Positions 26,660-34,366 of a stretch of DNA of 64,000 nt are shown here, in pieces. A model generated the notes under the pieces. That model did not search any database. It was not told the DNA's origin and saw only the letters and a program-made list of their open reading frames with translations. How positions within the stretch are numbered: position 1 is the first letter of the stretch; each line of letters starts with the position of its first letter. The position numbers and the translations under genes were made by a program. Origin of the DNA: an uncultured Pseudomonadales bacterium (GTDB lineage: Bacteria > Pseudomonadota > Gammaproteobacteria > Pseudomonadales > Porticoccaceae); NCBI GenBank assembly GCA_943846685.1, contig OX044363.1:62001-126000 (forward strand), in the 5' to 3' direction.

Positions 26660-27235
26660 ATGATGAAACGAAAATCAATTGCACTATTTATTTTTACCCT
26701 GAGCTTTTTAATTGGCTGCAATAATGACCCTGCTCCGGAAGAGGCGATTATCTCAGCGCAAGGCTACACAGATATTTCCAGTGTAACCCTAAAAGTAGGC
26801 ACAGCCGCCCCTGACTTTTCACTGCAGGCTATCGATGGTGAACAGGTTACTCTGTCAAAACTGCGCGGCAATAAAATCTTTATGGTTTTCTACCGCGGAC
26901 ACTGGTGTCCATTTTGCGTCGGTCATTTAGAAGATCTTCAAAGCCTGCTGCCAGAGCTGGAAAAAAGTGGCTATAAAGTCCTCGCCATTAGTCCAGATGA
27001 TGCCGAAGGTATGAAAAAGATGGCCAGCCGCATGGATAACCCCTATCTATTTCTATCGGATATAGATCTGCAAGTTACCGATCTTTTCGGCATTCGTCGG
27101 GATAAAGAACTACCTCATCCAGCCGTGATTATTCTCGATAAAAACGGCATTGTGCAGTGGTTCTATGTGGGTGAAGACTACAAACAACGACCCAGCGCAA
27201 CACAGTTGAGACAGGTTATTGATCGTCTTGATTAA
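26660..27235 (+). CDS. Peroxiredoxin-like lipoprotein (AhpC/TSA, thioredoxin fold)
   Basis: The 191-residue product has a lipoprotein signal with lipobox L-I-G-C at residues 17-20, so it is probably attached to the cell envelope facing the periplasm. The thioredoxin-fold domain follows, with A-P-D-F-S-L-Q-A-I-D-G and Y-R-G-H-W-C-P-F-C-V near 74-83. The second cysteine of the W-C-P-F-C pair makes it look like a redoxin with a CxxC-type centre rather than a typical one-cysteine enzyme. An AAGGACGA sequence precedes the ATG pair. It converges on azlD. Confidence 0.87.
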   Translation: MMKRKSIALFIFTLSFLIGCNNDPAPEEAIISAQGYTDISSVTLKVGTAAPDFSLQAIDGEQVTLSKLRGNKIFMVFYRGHWCPFCVGHLEDLQSLLPELEKSGYKVLAISPDDAEGMKKMASRMDNPYLFLSDIDLQVTDLFGIRRDKELPHPAVIILDKNGIVQWFYVGEDYKQRPSATQLRQVIDRLD

Positions 27236-27252
27236 CAGCCGAGCCTGATCAG

Positions 27253-27576
27253 CTATACAAATAAGAGTGCTTGCGAGCTGAAAGCGGCAAAAACCAGTAT
27301 CCCCAGCCCAACCGTCCAGTAAATATTGGCGGTTATATAGGCTGCTGTAATGGCCGCAAGCGCTCCCCAGAGATAGGGGTTAGCAATATTGGTATCTAAC
27401 TGGTGCTGATGAACAAACAGTATCGGCATAGTAATAGCGGTTAAAACCGCAGGGCCGCTATAACTGAGAAACAGTTTAATATTTGACCCCAGACGCACTG
27501 GCAAGCGTCCCTCAAGAAACAGATAGCGCGTCCCAAAGGTAATACAGGCCAAGAGTAAAATAGTCAGCACTGTCAT
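27253..27576 (-). CDS. azlD: AzlD-family branched-chain amino acid export subunit
   Basis: AzlD is the small partner of AzlC in export of branched-chain amino acids (AzlCD/YgaZH class). The 107-residue product has about four hydrophobic segments and the family opening T-x-x-T-R-Y-L-F at about 15-22, followed by a conserved basic residue near 27. It overlaps azlC by 4 nt, so the pair is translated together. Confidence 0.9.
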   Translation of the reverse strand: MTVLTILLLACITFGTRYLFLEGRLPVRLGSNIKLFLSYSGPAVLTAITMPILFVHQHQLDTNIANPYLWGALAAITAAYITANIYWTVGLGILVFAAFSSQALLFV

Positions 27577-28277
27577 ACCGACCTCCTTAACTGCTGCACC
27601 GTAAAGCCCGCTGCCATTGCCAGCAGAGCGGCACAGACTAGCCCCAACTCAAATTCCCAGAGACTAAAGATCAGCGAGAATATCGCCGCAGTTATTACAG
27701 CTGCTAAGGTGGGCAAAGTTTTGATTTCCGGGACTACCAATGCAATAAAAGTCGCTGCAATAGCAAAGTCCAATCCCAGCTCGGTCAGGTCTGGCAATGA
27801 TGCACCAGCGACAATTCCGATAAAGGTCCAGAGATTCCACGCCAGATAAAAACTACCCCCGGCAGCCAAACCATAGATCAGCCGTAATTTACCCTGATAG
27901 GCACGGCGATGCCCGGACAGCGCAAATAGTTCATCGGTAAGCAAAAACCCCAACCCTAAACGCCAACGCAATGGCTTGGGGCTAAGTTTTTCACGCAGAG
28001 AGAGTCCGTATAGGAAATGCCGCGAACTGATCACAAAGGCGGTAAACAGAACAGTTACCAGAGAGGCATTATCGGCGATTAGTTCTACGGTCACTATCTG
28101 CACAGCACCGCCAAAAATAATTGCCGAAAACATCTGTGCTTCCAGCCAGCTAAAGCCTCGCTGTACAGCAATCGAGCCAAATAGAATCCCCCAGGGAATC
28201 ACTGCCAGACTCAGTGGCAGCATATCTATTACGCCCTTGCGCAACGAAAGCTTAATACCTCTATTTGCGTTTAACAT
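27573..28277 (-). CDS. azlC: AzlC-family branched-chain amino acid exporter
   Basis: AzlC is the main membrane subunit of the exporter. The 234-residue product has about seven hydrophobic segments and the conserved P-L-x-x-x-x-I-P-W-G-I-L-F-G motif at about 21-34, plus S-S-R-H-F-L-Y-G-L-S near 84-93. The start at 28277 follows an AT-rich leader. No regulator is adjacent; the next gene upstream is an unrelated dehydrogenase. Confidence 0.92.
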   Translation of the reverse strand: MLNANRGIKLSLRKGVIDMLPLSLAVIPWGILFGSIAVQRGFSWLEAQMFSAIIFGGAVQIVTVELIADNASLVTVLFTAFVISSRHFLYGLSLREKLSPKPLRWRLGLGFLLTDELFALSGHRRAYQGKLRLIYGLAAGGSFYLAWNLWTFIGIVAGASLPDLTELGLDFAIAATFIALVVPEIKTLPTLAAVITAAIFSLIFSLWEFELGLVCAALLAMAAGFTVQQLRRSV

Positions 28278-28334
28278 AATGAAAGTAATCCCTTACTTTA
28301 GATCAGAAATATAGACTGAAATAGCCAAGCCAGC

Positions 28335-29051
28335 CTAGACAAACCGGCGCAATAACCACTGAGGCATTAAGTATACAATCCAGACCACCAAGCGCCAGCG
28401 CTTGGTAATATAAATATGATTCTTTTCTTTAAGGAGCCCATCAACCATCTGCGCAACGCCCTTTTCCACTGGTGCCATCCAAAACGGATTGCCCTGAACC
28501 ATAGGCGTTTTAACAAAACCGGGCTCAATAGTGGTGATAGTAATTGGCAGTTTAGTTCGTCTGGCCCGAGAGCGCATTCCTGCCAGGTAATTGGAAACAA
28601 AGGCTTTAGTGGCGTGATAGGTAAGGGTTAAGCCTCCAAAAATATGTGATGCCACAGAGGAGATGCCAGCCAAATGACCACCGCCACGCTGCTCAAAATA
28701 CTCGTAGGAAACCAGTGCCATAGCAGCGAATCCACGGACATTCACATCAATCATCTCGCGCTCAACCGTCCAATCGAGCTTTTTCTCGTAGAGGCCAACA
28801 CCGGAACTCAGCACTATCAGCTCAACATCGCCCATACGCTCAATTAAATCTTTTAATTGCTGCTGAGCCAACTCGGCATGAGTGACATCAGTGAATTGGA
28901 TAAAGTGGGTACCCGGCAACTGGGTGACTAGATCTTCTAAGAGGTCTTCGCGGCGGGCCATCAATCCCAACTGGTAGCCTTTATCGGCTAACTGGATAGC
29001 CAGCTCCCAACCAAGACCAGAACTGGCACCGACAATAATTGCTTGCTTCAT
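28335..29051 (-). CDS. Short-chain dehydrogenase/reductase
   Basis: The 238-residue SDR has the cofactor motif G-A-S-S-G-L-G at residues 7-13, an acidic-free R-R at 33-34 suggesting NADP preference, S-S-V at the catalytic serine (near 130), and Y-H-A-T-K at about 145-149. The C-terminal part has a hydrophobic helix near 220-235, which may bring it to the membrane. The substrate is unknown. It lies 64 nt downstream of the methyltransferase-like gene. Confidence 0.87.
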   Translation of the reverse strand: MKQAIIVGASSGLGWELAIQLADKGYQLGLMARREDLLEDLVTQLPGTHFIQFTDVTHAELAQQQLKDLIERMGDVELIVLSSGVGLYEKKLDWTVEREMIDVNVRGFAAMALVSYEYFEQRGGGHLAGISSVASHIFGGLTLTYHATKAFVSNYLAGMRSRARRTKLPITITTIEPGFVKTPMVQGNPFWMAPVEKGVAQMVDGLLKEKNHIYITKRWRLVVWIVYLMPQWLLRRFV

Positions 29052-29115
29052 AACTCCCCCGACTGTGCCTTAAGACACTTATTAATATTTAACCGATTTT
29101 AAGCGCAAATAAGCT

Positions 29116-29787
29116 CTAGAAGATAGCTTTTTTAGCGAACTTGGAGTCACTGCCCTGAGCGATAAAATACTCGACACGACCGTCCGGCATCAATCGGCTC
29201 TTATCCACATCGAAATAACCTAACAGATTATTAAGATCTCTCTGGGAATGGGGGTAGACGGGTTTTTGCTCTTCGCTGCGCAAATACTGGTTGAGCTTAT
29301 TGAGTTTACTGATTCCGTATTGATAGTTTGGCAACTCACAGCGGGCATTGAGTACGCCCAGCCCATAGCCACAGGTATTGTCATTGATATAGGGATGCAG
29401 CGCTTCAATAAAGGCTTTGAACAATGTGCCATCGAGATAGTTAAAGAAATCCCAGAACAGGCAGATGTCGATTTTTGTGTCAGCATCCAGATTAAGTGCA
29501 ACTGTAAATTGCTCTACTAGCTGTTGATGGACTTGCTCCTGAGAAGAGTCTTCAGAATGCTCTTCGAGAGTGTCTTGAGAAAGCATCTCAGCGGAATAGA
29601 GGTCAGCAAAGATCAGTTTGCACTTAAAGCTAGAAAACAGCTCAACCGTTGCCGGCATGGCCAGGCCAATATCTAAAACCACCAGCTGTTTATCGACCTG
29701 CACCCTTTCAAACAACAGTGGTGCAAGATTGCTGTGCAACTCTGTGTTCAGGGATTGGCTGTAGTTTTCAGCTCGTTTAGTCCTCAC
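29116..29787 (-). CDS. Rossmann-fold, methyltransferase-like protein of unknown function
   Basis: The 223-residue product resembles class I SAM-dependent methyltransferases in outline: V-V-L-D-I-G-L-A-M-P-A-T-V at about 35-47, an acidic strand end F-A-D-L-Y near 59-63, and a D-I-C-L-F-W-D-F-F-N-Y-L segment near 108-119. The glycine-rich loop is degenerate (one G only), so SAM binding is uncertain. It lies just downstream of a bactofilin gene on the same strand, an arrangement that may be functional. Confidence 0.65.
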   Translation of the reverse strand: MRTKRAENYSQSLNTELHSNLAPLLFERVQVDKQLVVLDIGLAMPATVELFSSFKCKLIFADLYSAEMLSQDTLEEHSEDSSQEQVHQQLVEQFTVALNLDADTKIDICLFWDFFNYLDGTLFKAFIEALHPYINDNTCGYGLGVLNARCELPNYQYGISKLNKLNQYLRSEEQKPVYPHSQRDLNNLLGYFDVDKSRLMPDGRVEYFIAQGSDSKFAKKAIF

Positions 29788-29855
29788 ACCTTATCCACCT
29801 GATTGAAAAACTTTGCCTGAATAGTAGGGACAGAAATAACCTGTGAAATAAAGCG

Positions 29856-30359
29856 CTAGGATGCCTTGGATTTATCCGCAGCAAACAGTGGCGCATTATC
29901 CTTAATCGCAGCCTTGGCAGGTAATTCTGAGGTGGACGTCTCGCCGGGATCCATCTCAATACTGCCTTTAAATTTGGCGCCATCTTCAAGGGTTACCCGA
30001 GGGGCGTCGATATTGCCCAGTACGTTGCCGGTCTTTGAAATAATCACTTTTTCCACACCGGAAATATCACCCTGAACACTGCCCTCAATACGAACCACTT
30101 TGGCGGAGATATCAGCTTTTAATTTACCCGCTGTACCCACAGTAATCTCATGCCCTTTGGCACTGATGCTACCTGACACCTTGCCTTCAACAATCAGATC
30201 TTCACCACTGACAATTTTTCCTTCAATACTAACTGTTGGACCTATCACTGCAGTACCTCCTGACGATATCATTTTGCCCTTGGATGATTCACCAAAACCA
30301 AGAGAAGATTTTTTCCCTATAGAACTTTTTTTGTCTGCATCTTTTGTAAAATCAAACAT
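29856..30359 (-). CDS. Bactofilin (polymer-forming cytoskeletal protein)
   Basis: Bactofilins assemble without nucleotide into filaments that localise wall enzymes, stalk growth or chromosome factors. The 167-residue product has a flexible N-terminus, the right-handed beta-helix domain (about 38-125) made of repeating I-x-G-x-V and G-D-I turns, and an unstructured C-terminus. No membrane segment is seen. The downstream neighbour is the methyltransferase-like gene. Confidence 0.93.
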   Translation of the reverse strand: MFDFTKDADKKSSIGKKSSLGFGESSKGKMISSGGTAVIGPTVSIEGKIVSGEDLIVEGKVSGSISAKGHEITVGTAGKLKADISAKVVRIEGSVQGDISGVEKVIISKTGNVLGNIDAPRVTLEDGAKFKGSIEMDPGETSTSELPAKAAIKDNAPLFAADKSKAS

Positions 30360-30474
30360 AGTAATTACCAGTTAAAACTTTTAAGACCAGTGCATGCTAA
30401 CAAGTTAAAAACCATTCATCCAGCCCGCCCATCTAAATTTGAAATCTACAGCACATAAATCAAGCGCAAAAAAA

Positions 30475-32397
30475 TCAACTTAACTGCTCGATCTCCTGCT
30501 GAATATCGAACCAGATCTCTTCTTTTTCAGCGATTGATTTTTTTACCTTGGCCTGAATTTCCAACTGTTCTTTTAGCTGGGATTTTTTACTCTCGGAATA
30601 TATTTCAGCATCGGCTAAAAGGCTTTCTATTTTTCCAAGTTCAGCCTGCAATTTTTCAATTTCAGTTTCTAATTTTTTAGATTTTTTAGTTAGCGGAGAA
30701 AGTTTTTTTCGCGCCTCTGCGGTTTGCTGTCGCTGAAGTTTTTTCTCGGTACTATTTAAGGAACTATCAATTTTTTCGGCAACTGTTTCTTCAACCGGCT
30801 GGGCAGTCGGAATTTCATCCGGAACACGATTATAATTTTTTAGCCACTGCTGATAATCTTTTAGATCACCATCAAACTCATCCACTGATCCATTGGCCAC
30901 CAGATAAAATTCATCGACGGTATTGCGCAGTAGATGGCGATCGTGAGAGATCACCACCAGAGCGCCCTCGTAGCCCTGCAGCGCCATAGTTAAGGCCTGA
31001 CGCATTTCCAAATCAAGGTGGTTAGTTGGCTCATCGAGCAATAATAGATTAGGTTTTTGCCAGACAATTAAGGCCAGGGCAACCCGGGCTTTTTCACCAC
31101 CGGAAAAATCTTTAATCGGCTCCAACGCTTTGTCACCATGGAAATCAAAACCGCCGAGGAAATTGCGAATAACTTGCTCGGTTGATTTAGGACTGATTCT
31201 TTGTATATGTAAAAAGGCACTTGCCTGCAAGTCTAAAACTTCTAACTGATGCTGTGCAAAATAACCTACTTTTACATTTTCACCATAGACACGTTTGCCA
31301 TCGAGCAAATCCAAATCACCAGTTAAGCTGCCAATCAATGTCGACTTACCGGCACCATTTGGCCCGAGTAAACCGATCCTTGTTCCCGGCTGCAAATCAA
31401 AATTAACCTGGGTAAGAATTTGTTTATCGCCGTAACCTAAATCTGCCTGACTAATGTTGACCAACGCACTATGGGCTTTTTTCGGTATTGGAAAATCAAA
31501 ATTAAAGGGCGAGTCAATATGCGCTGGAGCAATATCTTCCATACGCTGTAATTCTTTAACTCGACTCTGCGCCTGCTTGGCTTTTGATGCCTTGGCACGA
31601 AAGCGGGCGATAAAACTTTCAACTTCTTTTCGACGCTTTTGCTGTTTTTCAAAGCTCGCTTGCTGCAGTGCTAAACGTTCGCTTCGGACTCTTTCAAAGG
31701 TTGAATAATTACCTTTGTAGCAATTGGTTTTTTGATGTTCAAGATGCACGATTCGCTCGACAACATTGTCGATAAAATCCCGGTCGTGGGAAATTATTAA
31801 CAGCGTTCCCGGATAACTTTTTAACCACTGTTCCAACCACAATGTGGCATCCAAATCGAGGTGGTTAGTTGGCTCATCGAGCAGCATTAAATCCGAGGGA
31901 CTCATGAGTGCTTGAGCAAGGTTTAAACGTATTCGCCAACCCCCGGAAAAACTGTTTACCGGACGGTTCACTTCCGACTGAGTAAAGCCCAAACCATGCA
32001 ATAACTGTTCTGCGCGATAATGGGCATCAAAACCATTGGCAGCATCGAGTTTTTCATATTCCAGTGCCAGACGGTCGTTATCTTCATCCAGCAACGCCTG
32101 TTCAATGGCCTTCTCAATCGCTCGCACATGAGGGTCGCCGTCGAGTACGTAATCCACCGCACTGTGCTCGGAGTTAGCCAACTCCTGGGCCATATGGGCA
32201 ATTCGCCAGTTTGCGGGGATAAACAGGTCACCCGCATCCGGCGCAATCTGGCCGAGTAGCAGTTTAAACAGGCTCGACTTACCGGTGCCATTGCCACCGA
32301 TAATGCCTATATGCTGCCCGGGGTGAACCACTAGCTCGGCATCGTCTAACAATACTTTTATGCCACGACGAAGCTCAACATTACTCAATGTAATCAT
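30475..32397 (-). CDS. ABC-F ribosome-associated ATPase (YheS/Uup type)
   Basis: ABC-F proteins act on the ribosome E site rather than in transport. The 640-residue product has two ATPase domains: Walker A G-G-N-G-T-G-K-S-S near 34-42 and G-P-N-G-A-G-K-S-T near 345-353. Signature motifs F-S-G-G-W-R and F-S-G-G-E-K match the two domains. A charged linker lies between them (about 240-290) and a C-terminal coiled coil at about 545-640. No transmembrane segments are present. The layout best fits YheS, but I do not assign a symbol. Confidence 0.93.
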   Translation of the reverse strand: MITLSNVELRRGIKVLLDDAELVVHPGQHIGIIGGNGTGKSSLFKLLLGQIAPDAGDLFIPANWRIAHMAQELANSEHSAVDYVLDGDPHVRAIEKAIEQALLDEDNDRLALEYEKLDAANGFDAHYRAEQLLHGLGFTQSEVNRPVNSFSGGWRIRLNLAQALMSPSDLMLLDEPTNHLDLDATLWLEQWLKSYPGTLLIISHDRDFIDNVVERIVHLEHQKTNCYKGNYSTFERVRSERLALQQASFEKQQKRRKEVESFIARFRAKASKAKQAQSRVKELQRMEDIAPAHIDSPFNFDFPIPKKAHSALVNISQADLGYGDKQILTQVNFDLQPGTRIGLLGPNGAGKSTLIGSLTGDLDLLDGKRVYGENVKVGYFAQHQLEVLDLQASAFLHIQRISPKSTEQVIRNFLGGFDFHGDKALEPIKDFSGGEKARVALALIVWQKPNLLLLDEPTNHLDLEMRQALTMALQGYEGALVVISHDRHLLRNTVDEFYLVANGSVDEFDGDLKDYQQWLKNYNRVPDEIPTAQPVEETVAEKIDSSLNSTEKKLQRQQTAEARKKLSPLTKKSKKLETEIEKLQAELGKIESLLADAEIYSESKKSQLKEQLEIQAKVKKSIAEKEEIWFDIQQEIEQLS

Positions 32398-32418
32398 ATT
32401 GGGATTTTTACCAGAATT

Positions 32419-34248
32419 TTATTCGAAACCTAAAAAGCCACCGGACTGGTGACTCCACAATTTGGCATAAAGCCCGTTTTTGGCCAGTAATTCCTGATGA
32501 CTGCCCTGCTCAACTATTTGGCCCTGATCAAAAACAATCAGTTTATCCAGTGCCGCAATCGTCGATAACCGATGAGCAATAGCAATCACGGTTTTACCTT
32601 CCATCAACTGATTGAGACTCTGTTGAATAGTCGCTTCAACTTCCGAGTCCAGTGCCGAGGTCGCCTCATCAAGTACCAGAATCGGCGCATCTTTTAGCAG
32701 TACTCGTGCAATGGCCACTCTCTGGCGCTGACCGCCGGAAAGGGTCACACCGCGCTCGCCCACATGGGCATCGTAGCCACGGCGCCCTTTGTTATCGCGC
32801 AAATTGAGAATAAACTCATGGGCCTGAGCCTGCTTGGCGGCAGCGATCATCTGCTCTTCGCTGGCATCAGGCCGGCCAAACATAATATTTTCCCGCACTG
32901 ATCTATGCAGCAGCGAGGTATCCTGAGTGACCATGGCGATATTGTCGCGCAAGCTCTCCTGAGTCACATCAGTGACATTTTGCTTATCAATGGTCAACGC
33001 ACCGCTCTGGGCATCAAAGAAGCGCAATACCAGACTGACCAGTGTCGATTTTCCGGCGCCACTGCGGCCGACAATACCGACCTTTTCTCCGGCGGCAATG
33101 GTCAGATCGAGCTTATCGAAGACTTTCTCATCTTCGTTATAGGCAAAGTTAACCTTGTCGAAACAGATCTCACCCCGATTCACCACCAGCTCTGTAGCGT
33201 TCTCGCTGTCGGTAACCCCATGGGGCAGGGAGATAGAATTAATGCCGTCCTGCACCGTGCCGATATTTTCAAATAGACCGCCAATCTCCCACATAATCCA
33301 GTGGGACATACTGATCAGGCGTATCGATAGGCTCATCACAATCGCAATAGCTCCAGGCGTAACCGAACCCTGAGTCCAGAGATAAATACCCAGCGCACCG
33401 GTGCCAAATACCAACAGCATATTAAGAACCCACAGGCAGATATTCAGCAGGGTTACCAGACGCATCTGCGGGTGAACCGTATCTAGAAACTCGGCCATGC
33501 CATCTTTAACATAGGCGGCTTCGCGGGAGCTGCGAGAGAAAAGCTTGAGGGTAATAATATTGGTGTAGCTATCGACAATTCGTCCGGTCATCAAGGAGCG
33601 TGCATCGGCCTGCAACATGGCGATATTCTTCATCCGCGGCACAAAGTAGCGCTGAATCAAAATATAGGCTAACAGCCAAGCCAGAAGGGGCACACAGAGC
33701 CTCAAGTCAGCATTGGCAACCAGTATAAGCATGGTGACTAGGTAGATAGTCACAAACAGCATAACATCGAGCAGCTTCATCACTGTGTCGCGAACAGCCA
33801 GTGATGTCTGCATCACTTTGGTGGCGATGCGCCCGCTAAATTCATTCTGAAAAAAGCCATAACTTTGACTTAAAAGATAGCGGTGGGTCATCCAGCGAAC
33901 GGACATCGGGAAATTTCCCATCAATGTCTGATGTACCACCAGTGAGTGCAGTGCTCTGGAGACCGGGATCACCACCAACACAAACACTGTCATGGCAACG
34001 AGGATTTCCCATGAATCGTCAAAAAAGGTTTCAGGGTCACTGGTCGCCAGCCAATCGACCACCTGCCCAAGAATACCGAATAACATGGCTTCGGAGACCG
34101 CGGTTATCGCTGTAAGAATCGCCATCACAATCAACCAGCGCTCTATACCGCGGGTGTAATGACGGCAGAATTGATATATTCCACGTGGCGGGCGCTGGGG
34201 AGTTTCGACTGGAAATGGGTTAATCAGCCGTTCAAAAAAGGCAAACAT
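32419..34248 (-). CDS. ABC exporter, fused membrane and ATPase domains
   Basis: The 609-residue half-transporter has about six membrane helices in residues 35-320 and an ATPase domain from about 360. That domain carries G-R-S-G-A-G-K-S-T-L (Walker A), L-S-G-G-Q-R-Q-R-V-A-I-A-R (signature) and L-V-L-D-E-A-T-S-A-L-D (Walker B). It would act as a homodimer. The substrate cannot be told from sequence; related proteins are called MsbA-like or multidrug exporters. It lies 21 nt upstream of the ABC-F gene. Confidence 0.92.
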   Translation of the reverse strand: MFAFFERLINPFPVETPQRPPRGIYQFCRHYTRGIERWLIVMAILTAITAVSEAMLFGILGQVVDWLATSDPETFFDDSWEILVAMTVFVLVVIPVSRALHSLVVHQTLMGNFPMSVRWMTHRYLLSQSYGFFQNEFSGRIATKVMQTSLAVRDTVMKLLDVMLFVTIYLVTMLILVANADLRLCVPLLAWLLAYILIQRYFVPRMKNIAMLQADARSLMTGRIVDSYTNIITLKLFSRSSREAAYVKDGMAEFLDTVHPQMRLVTLLNICLWVLNMLLVFGTGALGIYLWTQGSVTPGAIAIVMSLSIRLISMSHWIMWEIGGLFENIGTVQDGINSISLPHGVTDSENATELVVNRGEICFDKVNFAYNEDEKVFDKLDLTIAAGEKVGIVGRSGAGKSTLVSLVLRFFDAQSGALTIDKQNVTDVTQESLRDNIAMVTQDTSLLHRSVRENIMFGRPDASEEQMIAAAKQAQAHEFILNLRDNKGRRGYDAHVGERGVTLSGGQRQRVAIARVLLKDAPILVLDEATSALDSEVEATIQQSLNQLMEGKTVIAIAHRLSTIAALDKLIVFDQGQIVEQGSHQELLAKNGLYAKLWSHQSGGFLGFE

Positions 34249-34276
34249 TTATTGTCCTAAGAATGAGCTCTATAAT
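34248..34276 (+). promoter_or_regulatory. Candidate promoter for the secreted metalloprotease gene
   Basis: A perfect TATAAT at 34271-34276 with a poor -35 (tttatt) 17 nt upstream. The start codon of the protease gene is at 34367, giving a leader of about 85 nt. Confidence 0.35.
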
Positions 34277-34366
34277 AAGTTGTAAGTGAGGCGAAATGAT
34301 TCGCAATCCTCACAGATAATTCAGGCGAGCATAATAACAATATCCACGCCTTCTCAGGAGAAACAA

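Noticed and set aside
29777..29989. Arg-rich open frame of 70 codons overlapping the bactofilin gene
   Set aside because: It is in another frame of the same strand and has a proline/arginine-rich composition not seen in real neighbours.
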